Below are positions 8,601 through 16,083 of a DNA stretch of 17,640 nt, piece after piece (the first letter of the stretch is position 1; every line of letters starts with the position of its first letter). The DNA is from CAZGLR01 sp964526635 (GTDB lineage: Bacteria; Zixibacteria; MSB-5A5; GN15; JAAZOE01). The stretch is from positions 1 to 17,640 of the forward strand of contig CAZGLR010000071.1 in assembly GCA_964526635.1 (NCBI GenBank), written 5' to 3'. The translations under genes and the position numbers were made by a program. The notes below the pieces were generated by a model. That model ran no database searches. It was not told the origin of the DNA and saw only the letters and a program-made list of their open reading frames with translations.

Positions 8601-8936
8601 ATGAGTTACAAATCAAAACGCCATTCCTTCCAACATTGGACGATCCTTGTCATCGATGCCTGCCGGCCGCGTCAGCGCGGCACCGCCAGCCGTCTTCGAG
8701 GCAAAGGTTATATTGTGGAGACAGCATCGACGTGGAGTGAGGCACTGTCGATTATTCTCTCTCGCCAGCCCGATATGATTATGAGCACCCAGACTGTGAC
8801 AGGCGGTATGTCGCGGGGTAATCGCAAAGCCAGCAAAACAGTGGCCCATTTTATGCCCGGGCGGCGTCTTCGTAATACCGACTATTTTCGTGCGGTTGAG
8901 TCGATTCTGCCGGCTGAGATGGATTTTGCCTCATAA
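8601..8936 (+). CDS. Degenerate (pseudo-)receiver domain protein
   Basis: The 111-residue product has the start of a receiver fold: beta-1 WTILVIDACRP, alpha-1, beta-2 GYIVETAS, alpha-2 WSEALSIIL, then RQPDMIM as beta-3. The phospho-acceptor position, compared with the PhoB-like protein downstream, is Thr63 rather than Asp, and the second acidic residue near the N-terminus is Ala20. The segment that should carry the conserved Ser/Thr and Lys is short and unrecognisable, ending with a helix-like NTDYFRAVESIL. It is unlikely to be phosphorylated and may act as a constitutive partner, or be decaying. The frame is open back to a GTG at 8499 just after an in-frame stop, but no ribosome site precedes that GTG. 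ATG 8601 has AGAGG 11 bases upstream and gives a normal receiver N-terminus. The start is uncertain. Confidence 0.6.
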   Translation: MSYKSKRHSFQHWTILVIDACRPRQRGTASRLRGKGYIVETASTWSEALSIILSRQPDMIMSTQTVTGGMSRGNRKASKTVAHFMPGRRLRNTDYFRAVESILPAEMDFAS

Positions 8937-9015
8937 GTCTTCGCCACAAGTATTGCCTCGCCATATACGATGTTTTGATGCAATGGCCGGTTTGTTCATA
9001 AAACTGAATAATCGC

Positions 9016-9044
9016 TTGACAATTCTAAAATATTGCAGAATTTT
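9016..9044 (+). promoter_or_regulatory. Possible promoter upstream of phoB-like gene
   Basis: A perfect TTGACA lies at 9016-9021. At 17-base spacing the -10 position reads AATTTT (9039-9044), which is poor, so the promoter would be weak or activator-dependent. No convincing Pho box is visible nearby. Confidence 0.25.
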
Positions 9045-9113
9045 CAGTTACCCTGAGGAGGGAGCAGGGGTGGCGTGTATGGTCACTTGGGCGTTATCTG
9101 AGGAGCGAAAAGT

Positions 9114-9800
9114 ATGAGTGGTCAACAGATTTTGATCATCGAAGACGAGAAAGACATTGTCGAGTTGATCAGGTATAATTTATCCCAGGAGGGCTTCAAT
9201 GTTTCCGCCGCGTTTACCGGTGAAGAGGGATTGATCCTCGCTCGCGAGAATATGCCCGATCTGGTGCTTCTTGATTTGATGCTGCCCGGCCTCGATGGTC
9301 TCGAAGTCTGTAAAGCACTCAAAACCGACAGCAAGACGCGCCATGTTCCGGTCGTTATGCTGACCGCGAAGGGTGAAGAAGCCGATATTGTCATTGGTCT
9401 CGAGATGGGTGCCGATGATTACATGACCAAGCCGTTTAGCCCCCGGGTATTACTGGCCCGTTTGAAGGCGGTTTTGCGGCGTAAGGCGAAACCGACATCG
9501 GACGACAGCGAGCCGGTTCGTATCAGTTCTATAATTATTGATCCGGTACGGCATGAGGTGCTGCTGGATCATAAGCCGATTATTTTGACTTCAACCGAGT
9601 TTAAGCTGCTGTATTTTCTCGCGCGCCGTCCGGGCTGGGTCTTTACCCGCAACCAGATTGTCGATTCCATTCATGGTGACGAAGCGGTTGTGACCGATCG
9701 CTCGGTCGATGTTCATATCGCCGGACTCCGCAAAAAACTCGGATCACATGGCAAACACATCGAAACTGTCCGCGGTGTCGGATATCGGTTCAGGGAATAG
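9114..9800 (+). CDS. phoB: PhoB/OmpR-family response regulator
   Basis: This 228-residue DNA-binding response regulator should be phosphorylated by the kinase encoded 3 bases downstream. The receiver spans residues 1-120 with Glu10-Asp11, phospho-acceptor Asp54 (LLDLMLPGLDG), Thr84 (MLTAKGEE) and Lys106 (MTKPF). A winged-helix OmpR/PhoB domain spans about 130-227, with STEFKLLYFLARRPG, the recognition-helix region DRSVDVHIAGLRKKLG and the wing ETVRGVGYRF. AGGAG (9101-9105) sits 8 bases before the ATG. Its length and motifs are those of PhoB, but no pst or phoU genes are visible, so control of phosphate genes is inferred from similarity only; another OmpR-family role is possible. Confidence 0.93.
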   Translation: MSGQQILIIEDEKDIVELIRYNLSQEGFNVSAAFTGEEGLILARENMPDLVLLDLMLPGLDGLEVCKALKTDSKTRHVPVVMLTAKGEEADIVIGLEMGADDYMTKPFSPRVLLARLKAVLRRKAKPTSDDSEPVRISSIIIDPVRHEVLLDHKPIILTSTEFKLLYFLARRPGWVFTRNQIVDSIHGDEAVVTDRSVDVHIAGLRKKLGSHGKHIETVRGVGYRFRE

Positions 9801-9803
9801 TCA

Positions 9804-11579
9804 ATGGCGCGCAGGCGGCTGCTCTGGAAATTATATCCATCTTATCTGCTTATCATAGTGTTTTCGGTGATCGCGGTTGGGTACTATGGCGCCCAGTCGC
9901 TGATTACAGTCCACTATGAGCAGCTTTATGCCAATCTCCATGCTCGTAGTCTGTTATTATGGCAGGGTGTCGCCGAATATCTTTCGGCCGGGAATTATGA
10001 TGGGCTGAATGAATATGTTCGACTGCAGGGCGGTCGATCGGATGCCCGCATTACCATCATTGACGAATATGGAATCGTCGTCGCTGAATCTGATCACGAT
10101 CCGGAGGGGATGGAAAATCACGCCAAGCGGCCGGAAATATCAGCAGCCTTTGAAACCGGATATGGCACATCCAAACGCTATAGTACTACTCTCAAAAGCG
10201 ATATGTTGTATCTGGCGATACGTATTTCGGTCGATGGCCAGCCGTATGTGATTCGAACCTCTTTTCCAGCTACTGTCATTAACCAGGCACTTTATGCAAC
10301 CCGACTGGGGGTGGCGATCAACGGGCTGGCGATAGCCATCCTGGCTGCAGCGGTCGGACTGGTCGTTTCGCGGCGCATCAGCCGTCCGTTGGAAATATTG
10401 CGCAAGGGTGCCGCCCGTTTTGCCTACGGTGAATTCGATCAGCGCCTGCCGATCAGTAATACCTCAGAGGAAATCGATGCTTTGGCCGAAGCAATGAACG
10501 AGATGGCGCAGCAGCTCGGCCAGCGAATCAATACTATCTCACAGCAGCGCCGCGAGCTCGACGCCATCCTGGCCAGTATGGTCGAGGGCGTCATCGCCGT
10601 CGATACCGATGAACGGTTGATTAATCTCAACAATGCCGCCGTCAATTTGCTGAAACTTGATTCCAAGCATTCGCTCGGTAAGCGCCTCAAAGATAGTATC
10701 GGAAATAGCACGCTCCATGATCTTGTGATCGATACGTTATCCACACGGACCCCGCATCAGGAAGAACTGATATTTGCCTCCACCGGCGGTGATCGCTATG
10801 TCCGGGCGTCGGCAACAATCCTGCATGATGCCGGCGGGGCCAATATCGGTGCGCTGGTCGTGCTCAACGATGTCACCCAGATTCGTCGGCTCGAAAACGT
10901 GCGCCGTGAGTTCGTCGCCAATGTCTCGCATGAACTGAAAACCCCGATTACGTCGATTCAGGCATCGGTGGAAACGCTGCTCGATGGCGCCATGGATAAT
11001 CCCGGCGATGCCCAACGCTTCCTGAGAATCACCGCCCACCAGGCTGACCGCCTTAACGCCATTATCGAAGACTTACTGAAGCTGTCGCGCATCCAACAGG
11101 GATCCGAACAGGAAAAAATCGAACTTCACCAGGAAAATGTTATCCCCGTTCTCGAGGCCGCTATCGAAAGCTGCAGTGCCGTTGCGGCCGGCGAAAATAT
11201 AGCTGTATCCCTTTCGGCGGCGGATGAAATCATTGCCCGCATTAATGCCCCGCTTCTGGAGCAGGCTGTTATCAATCTGATCACCAACGCCATTACGTAC
11301 AGCGAACCGGATACGACCATAGTGGTTTCCGCAACTGAGCACGACGATTCGATCGAAATTTCGGTAACCGATTACGGCTGTGGTATCGATGCTGAGTATT
11401 TGCCCCGTATATTCGAACGGTTTTTCCGCGTCGATAAGGCTCGCAGCCGTGAAAAGGGAGGCACCGGCCTGGGACTGGCCATAGTCAAACATATTGCGCT
11501 GGCCCATGGCGGCCACATTGATGTCAAAAGTAAAGTCGGTGAGGGCAGTACCTTTTCATTGCATCTGCCCGGGAGATAA
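9804..11579 (+). CDS. phoR: PhoR-type sensor histidine kinase
   Basis: This 591-residue membrane kinase is the likely partner of the preceding regulator; the two genes are 3 bases apart and AGGGA (9792-9796) precedes the ATG. The domain order is TM1 (about 10-30), an extracytoplasmic Cache-like sensor (about 31-165), TM2 (167-191), HAMP (190-242), PAS (about 250-355), HisKA with the phospho-accepting His376 in FVANVSHELKTP, then HATPase_c. The HATPase has an N-box (NLITNAITYS), G1 (DYGCGID), an F-box (FERFFRVD) and G2 (GGTGLGLAIVK). All catalytic motifs are intact, so it should be an active kinase. A large periplasmic domain together with HAMP and PAS is typical of PhoR outside the enteric bacteria. 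The signal could be phosphate status or envelope stress; the sequence does not decide this. Confidence 0.92.
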   Translation: MARRRLLWKLYPSYLLIIVFSVIAVGYYGAQSLITVHYEQLYANLHARSLLLWQGVAEYLSAGNYDGLNEYVRLQGGRSDARITIIDEYGIVVAESDHDPEGMENHAKRPEISAAFETGYGTSKRYSTTLKSDMLYLAIRISVDGQPYVIRTSFPATVINQALYATRLGVAINGLAIAILAAAVGLVVSRRISRPLEILRKGAARFAYGEFDQRLPISNTSEEIDALAEAMNEMAQQLGQRINTISQQRRELDAILASMVEGVIAVDTDERLINLNNAAVNLLKLDSKHSLGKRLKDSIGNSTLHDLVIDTLSTRTPHQEELIFASTGGDRYVRASATILHDAGGANIGALVVLNDVTQIRRLENVRREFVANVSHELKTPITSIQASVETLLDGAMDNPGDAQRFLRITAHQADRLNAIIEDLLKLSRIQQGSEQEKIELHQENVIPVLEAAIESCSAVAAGENIAVSLSAADEIIARINAPLLEQAVINLITNAITYSEPDTTIVVSATEHDDSIEISVTDYGCGIDAEYLPRIFERFFRVDKARSREKGGTGLGLAIVKHIALAHGGHIDVKSKVGEGSTFSLHLPGR

Positions 11580-11605
11580 CTGGTCATTTCGCGCCCGGCT
11601 TTTTT
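11569..11605 (+). terminator. Weak intrinsic terminator after the kinase gene
   Basis: CCGGG (11569-11573) can pair with CCCGG (11594-11598) around a 20-base loop, followed after one C by six T (11600-11605). The stem is short and overlaps the end of the coding sequence, so it is weak. It sits just before a new promoter, as expected for a transcription-unit boundary. Confidence 0.3.
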
Positions 11606-11626
11606 CCCGATAAACGAAACAAGTTA

Positions 11627-11656
11627 TTGACTCATTATCAGCCTACCCCGTATACT
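11627..11656 (+). promoter_or_regulatory. Sigma-70-type promoter of the PAAR cassette
   Basis: TTGACT (11627-11632) and TATACT (11651-11656) have an 18-base spacer. An overlapping TATAAT follows at 11656-11661, but at 23-base spacing from the same -35. Transcription from about 11663 gives a leader of roughly 30 bases before the PAAR ATG at 11693. This is among the best promoters in the window and appears to drive all four downstream genes. Confidence 0.6.
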
Positions 11657-11692
11657 ATAATTGTTTACCAATCCCTAAATTCAGGATCATCC

Positions 11693-12790
11693 ATGGCCGG
11701 AAAACCTGCAGTCAGAGTTGGCGATTCAACCGCACACGGCGGCACGGTGGTCGGCCCGGGCGCGCCGACAGTCTTAATCGGCGGCAAACCGGCCGCGGTA
11801 ATGGGCGACATGACAGTCTGTCCCCTGGTCAATCCGGGTACACCCCCGCCTCCGCATGTCGGCGGCCCTATTATGGCGACTGGTATGATGGTGCTTATTG
11901 CCGGTAAACCTGCCGCCCGCATGGGCGATACCGCCACCTGTGCCGGTCCGCCGGACAGTTTGATTATGGGAGAAATGATGGTCCTTATCGGCGATGGCGG
12001 GGGCGGCGGAGGCGCCGGTGCGGGGAGTTCATCCAAGACCTCAGTCAGCGACAAGGTCGCCGAAGCTGAAACCAGAGAAACCGGTAAGCTGACGGTATCA
12101 TTTGTGGACAAAGCCGGCAAAAAAGTCACTGGTGTTGCCTTTAAAGTCGCGGATTCCGCCAATGATATCGAATCGGCGGTCAAGAAGCAGGAAGCCGGGA
12201 AGCTCAAACGATCCGGCAAGTTAACCGGCGATATTGAGGAATCCGGGCTGGAGAAGGGCGCGCAGATGTCAGTCGGCATTCAGGCGATCACTTCAGCCGT
12301 CTGGTCAAAGACCAAAGTCAAAGCCAAAGAAACTGTCAAAATCGCCTCGAAAGTCGCCGGTATCGCCGATGATTCACCGGCCGCAATCACCGTGTTTGTT
12401 CGCGATGGAAACTTCGCCGATAAAGCCCTTACGATGATGGAGGCCAAGGTTAACAACGGTGAAATTGAATGTGAATGGATCCCGGAAGTTAATCGGGATA
12501 TGCTGAAGATACAGGAAGACAAGGAAAACAGCACTTTCTTTTCAGCGCCATTATACTTCTTCAAAGTGGAATGCGCCGGCCATGCGCTCAAATCCGGCAT
12601 GCTGCAGATTGTCGATGATTTTGAAGTGACAATTGTCGATGACCAGGGCAATGCCATCGCGAACCGGCCATACCAGGTGATCCTCCCCAGCGGCGAGGTG
12701 CGTGAGGGCACCCTTGACAGCAGCGGCAAGGCGACTATTAAAGACGTTCCACCGGGACGAGTGAAATTCAAAGTCATGGCCCGGGAATAA
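11693..12790 (+). CDS. PAAR-domain spike-tip protein with beta-rich C-terminal extension
   Basis: This 365-residue protein begins with a PAAR domain (residues 1 to about 98), the sharp zinc-bound cone that caps VgrG-type spikes of type VI and related contractile injection systems. Repeated GKPAARMGD and GGKPAAVMGD units are visible, and His15, Cys43, His55 and Cys83 are plausible metal ligands. A Gly-rich linker (about 100-112) leads to a Lys-rich beta region and a final beta-sandwich-like domain (about 308-365) with DDQGNAIANRPYQVILPSG, the carboxypeptidase-regulatory/Ig-like type often attached to VgrG and PAAR proteins. The open frame extends upstream to 11627, but that TTG is the promoter -35; ATG 11693 with AGGA 6 bases upstream is the real start. 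It has no transmembrane segment, Rhs repeats or known toxin motif. It lies 17 bases before the large putative effector gene. Confidence 0.88.
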   Translation: MAGKPAVRVGDSTAHGGTVVGPGAPTVLIGGKPAAVMGDMTVCPLVNPGTPPPPHVGGPIMATGMMVLIAGKPAARMGDTATCAGPPDSLIMGEMMVLIGDGGGGGGAGAGSSSKTSVSDKVAEAETRETGKLTVSFVDKAGKKVTGVAFKVADSANDIESAVKKQEAGKLKRSGKLTGDIEESGLEKGAQMSVGIQAITSAVWSKTKVKAKETVKIASKVAGIADDSPAAITVFVRDGNFADKALTMMEAKVNNGEIECEWIPEVNRDMLKIQEDKENSTFFSAPLYFFKVECAGHALKSGMLQIVDDFEVTIVDDQGNAIANRPYQVILPSGEVREGTLDSSGKATIKDVPPGRVKFKVMARE

Positions 12791-12807
12791 TCGGATACAA
12801 TTCAACT

Positions 12808-15800
12808 ATGTGTGAAGATCGAAGACGCGACGGCATTCTCAGGGATTTCCTCGGTGGAATTCCGGCAATCACCGGAGGCGAGAATCGTCTGCAAATGCGG
12901 CGCATCAGAGTACGCATCCTTGAAATGGAGGATGTCCTCTTTCACCTCAACAGCGCGGTCATGATGCCGTGCGGGCCGCAAGGGGTATCATCCACCGATG
13001 GCACTGATGACGATGCCACCGATACCGGTGATGCCGAACAGCGCGAGGCACAGCAGAATGTCACCGGGTTCGAGGTTCTGGCTCTTACCTATCGGCAATT
13101 TGAAATAAATCCGCGCTTGAAGCTGGTGATTACCGGCAATACCGATACCTCGGGCACCTTCGACTTCAATTATACCCTGTCGGAATTGCGCGGGCAGAAT
13201 GTGCAGTATCTGCTTGAAGGCCGCAAGGAAGAATGGGCCGAAGTGAGTACGGGGCGGCATCGGATCGAGGATTACCAGACTATTATGAAATACTTCGCGG
13301 TGCGGCATCCTGACTGGAATTGCGATCCGGGCAAAATCGATAACAAATGGGGTCCCAATACCAAACAGGCGTCGGCCAATTTCTTTTCGGCCAATGGCCT
13401 GCCACCGACCCTCGCCGATGAAGTCGATCGAGTGGCTTCACATCCCTGGCCGGCGCCCGCCTGGGAGGCGGTTTTTGAATTGTACTGTGATGAAATCGCC
13501 CGCCTGCTGAATCTTCCCAGCGGCGACCATCTCGATGGCTGCCGCGCCCGGCTGCATTTCGTGGATACCGAAAAAAAATCAGTCGGCTGCGGTGAATCGT
13601 TCCCCGTCGACGATGCCGAGCGCGACAATTACCGTTCGCAAAACAACCGCCGGGTGGAATTGTTTTTCTTTGAGCATGGTGAAGCACCGGAACGGATGGA
13701 TTGCTCTCTCGAACGGAATCGCGCCCATACCACCGAAGAGTGCCCCATCCGCAGCCTGCATCATTTTACTCCGATTTATGTCAATCCCGCCGACCTGACA
13801 TCGGTGGCCTATCATATCAAGTTCATGTATTACGATCGCATCAAACGCAGTCTGCAGCCGGTTCCGGCCGGGCTGGTGATCGGGGCTTTTGAAACGGTCG
13901 GCGGCCGTACCCGCGAGGTCCAATCGACCACGGATTATACCGATGGCGTCTATATTGTTCAGGTCCAGGATAATCCTGACCGCGAAGGTATTCACTTTGA
14001 AATCGATGATTCCGGGCAAAAGTGGGTGTTTACCGAAAACGACGGCGCCACCCCGCAGATTGTTGCCCGTGATATTGCCGAAGTGCGGGAGTTGCCGTGG
14101 GCTGAACGGATCACTTATTATGATCTGCCGCAGCTATGGTCCTCACGGAATTACTGGGTACGCACCGACGCCGATCAGAGAGCCGGGCGACGCTTCAATG
14201 ACGCTATGAACAATCGCAATATCAAACCGTATGGCGATAATGAAACATCACTGGATGAACCGGTCATCTTCTGTCTCGATGATGTCGTCCTGGTCAATTC
14301 CGCGGGCTTACAGAACATCCGCGATCTTGATGAAAGCGATGACCCCATTGACTTGTCCGACGATGCCGATTTGACCCTGTTTTACCTTGATCCCGACAGC
14401 GAGTATGAACTCAACCTTTATAATTCCAAGGACGATCATAAAGAATTCAGCGATATCGAATTTTCCGAGAATCTGATCACCGACGTGCCGCCGTTTGCCC
14501 GCATCATCTGTTTTTGCAGCAAGTTTTACAGCATAACTGACAAACGTACCCTGGCGCCATCGGGGTTTTCGTATGATGATAATCACATTCTCGGTGCCCG
14601 GGCCGCCGTCGTAGACGATACCGATGTCCACGCCTTCGAACATGTCCATGTCAATTTCGGCAATGGTTCGGCGCCCTACGATTATGTCCAGAGCAACTGC
14701 GGCAACTATGAGCTGCATTATTTTCATGCCTGCGGAACGCGCGATGATAAAGAATTGTCCTATCTGATGATCTACTGGTATTGCCGATATTATCGCCATG
14801 CCAGCGATCCTCCGACCACCCGCCCGGACTGGTATACCAAATGGAAAAAATACGGCGGCTGGAACGCCATGGCACGCACCAATCGGCCATACAAGCTAAT
14901 CCTGGCCGAGGGAAGCAAGGACATCGTCATCAGAACATTTCCCTTTTACGAGGGCAAAAACTACGACCACGGCGGTTCGCGCCGTGTCGCGGTCAACATC
15001 TGTGAGGATGAGCATGCCTGGATGCTGCCGACCAGATCGGAAATGCAGCATGGTCACTATCGCCGCCAGGTCGGCTATTACAGTGATCGACACTGGATTC
15101 ACAACACACCCGGTGACAATTACCAGGACGTTGACGGCCGCACGTATTCGCCGTTGACCAGCCATCATGAACTCGGCCATGCGACCGGCTGTTTCGACGA
15201 TTATCTTTATTCATTGAAGGTCGACGGTGAAACGTATGGCGGTATTCCCAGTTTCAATCAACCATATACCGCCCCGGGCGGACCCTATCATCGTGATACC
15301 CTGGCCCGGATGTTTCACAATCGCAGCCCGCGGATGCGGAATTTCTGGCACTTTGTAAACTGGGTCAACGACAAAGCAGGTTCGACGCTCGATAGTTTTC
15401 TCGATGGCTCCCGCTACAAAATGGCGTACAAGTTCACCAAAGACGGTTCCGAGGAGACGATTGAGCTTGATTTGACGAATGCCCGGTATCGGGACACCTG
15501 CAGTCCCTCGTATCAAAACCTCAACTTTGAGATGGGTGACGACGGCAAGGCTGATTTGCTTTTGTATAAGACCGGTGGCGAAACCGCGCGCACGCTGATC
15601 AGGAATCATGTATTCGATGCTATCCTGGTGGTGCGCAGTATGCTTGAAGTTCGTTTCGATCGCAGTGTTGCCGACTGGTTCAATGGCCGCAACTGGACCA
15701 AGCAGGATCGCCGTAACTGGATTGTCCAGAATCTGCTGGTGCCGATTACTGAAAATTTCGAAGTTTATTACTGGGAATGTCCGGAAGCCAGCGATTTCAA

Positions 15801-16083
15801 GAAGACGCTGATGATCTTTTCGCCGTTTTTCTGGATCGGCAATCCGCCATCGGAATACAATCCTCATTTCCGGATTGATGTCCAGAATCTGACCGGGACG
15901 AATTTCAGGGCCGATGATGATCGCGTACGGGTTGGCAAAAATGCTGACCATCATCAGATACTCGACCACATTCTCGGGCAGTGCGATACCGACGCGCATC
16001 ACCAGACAACCCTGGCTCCGATCGGCACCTGGCTTGGCGGGCCAACTATTGGTAATGGCACCTTCGCCATTCACAAGATATGA
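12808..16083 (+). CDS. Putative contractile-injection effector: OmpA-like/peptidoglycan-binding protein with zinc metalloprotease motif
   Basis: This 1091-residue protein has no signal peptide. Residues 44-288 form an OmpA_C-like domain: FHLNSAVMMP, the TDTSG motif with Asp113, Arg128, and the closing NRRVEL (280-285). Asp113 and Arg128 match the pair that binds diaminopimelate in OmpA. Between its second helix and third strand, about residues 140-245 are inserted, carrying a PG_binding_1-like stretch (154-197; KIDNKWGPNT). After Cys- and aromatic-rich middle domains I cannot name (300-700), a zincin motif appears: His787-Glu788-x-x-His791-x-x-Gly794-x-x-Asp797. Met835 or Met843, in a segment rich in Met, Arg and His, could be the Met-turn. 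Expected activity is zinc-dependent hydrolysis of a protein or wall peptide in a target envelope, exported via the PAAR spike. Start support is weak (no clear ribosome site); it overlaps the next gene by 4 bases. The effector role is inference. Confidence 0.82.
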   Translation: MCEDRRRDGILRDFLGGIPAITGGENRLQMRRIRVRILEMEDVLFHLNSAVMMPCGPQGVSSTDGTDDDATDTGDAEQREAQQNVTGFEVLALTYRQFEINPRLKLVITGNTDTSGTFDFNYTLSELRGQNVQYLLEGRKEEWAEVSTGRHRIEDYQTIMKYFAVRHPDWNCDPGKIDNKWGPNTKQASANFFSANGLPPTLADEVDRVASHPWPAPAWEAVFELYCDEIARLLNLPSGDHLDGCRARLHFVDTEKKSVGCGESFPVDDAERDNYRSQNNRRVELFFFEHGEAPERMDCSLERNRAHTTEECPIRSLHHFTPIYVNPADLTSVAYHIKFMYYDRIKRSLQPVPAGLVIGAFETVGGRTREVQSTTDYTDGVYIVQVQDNPDREGIHFEIDDSGQKWVFTENDGATPQIVARDIAEVRELPWAERITYYDLPQLWSSRNYWVRTDADQRAGRRFNDAMNNRNIKPYGDNETSLDEPVIFCLDDVVLVNSAGLQNIRDLDESDDPIDLSDDADLTLFYLDPDSEYELNLYNSKDDHKEFSDIEFSENLITDVPPFARIICFCSKFYSITDKRTLAPSGFSYDDNHILGARAAVVDDTDVHAFEHVHVNFGNGSAPYDYVQSNCGNYELHYFHACGTRDDKELSYLMIYWYCRYYRHASDPPTTRPDWYTKWKKYGGWNAMARTNRPYKLILAEGSKDIVIRTFPFYEGKNYDHGGSRRVAVNICEDEHAWMLPTRSEMQHGHYRRQVGYYSDRHWIHNTPGDNYQDVDGRTYSPLTSHHELGHATGCFDDYLYSLKVDGETYGGIPSFNQPYTAPGGPYHRDTLARMFHNRSPRMRNFWHFVNWVNDKAGSTLDSFLDGSRYKMAYKFTKDGSEETIELDLTNARYRDTCSPSYQNLNFEMGDDGKADLLLYKTGGETARTLIRNHVFDAILVVRSMLEVRFDRSVADWFNGRNWTKQDRRNWIVQNLLVPITENFEVYYWECPEASDFKKTLMIFSPFFWIGNPPSEYNPHFRIDVQNLTGTNFRADDDRVRVGKNADHHQILDHILGQCDTDAHHQTTLAPIGTWLGGPTIGNGTFAIHKI

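Noticed and set aside
8937..9113. Pho box upstream of the phoB-like gene
   Set aside because: No paired CTGTCAT-like direct repeats could be found; only a TTGACA with a poor -10 is present.
11627..11692. Upstream extension of the PAAR reading frame to a TTG start
   Set aside because: The TTG is part of the -35 box of a good promoter; the ATG at 11693 has a ribosome site and the PAAR domain begins there.
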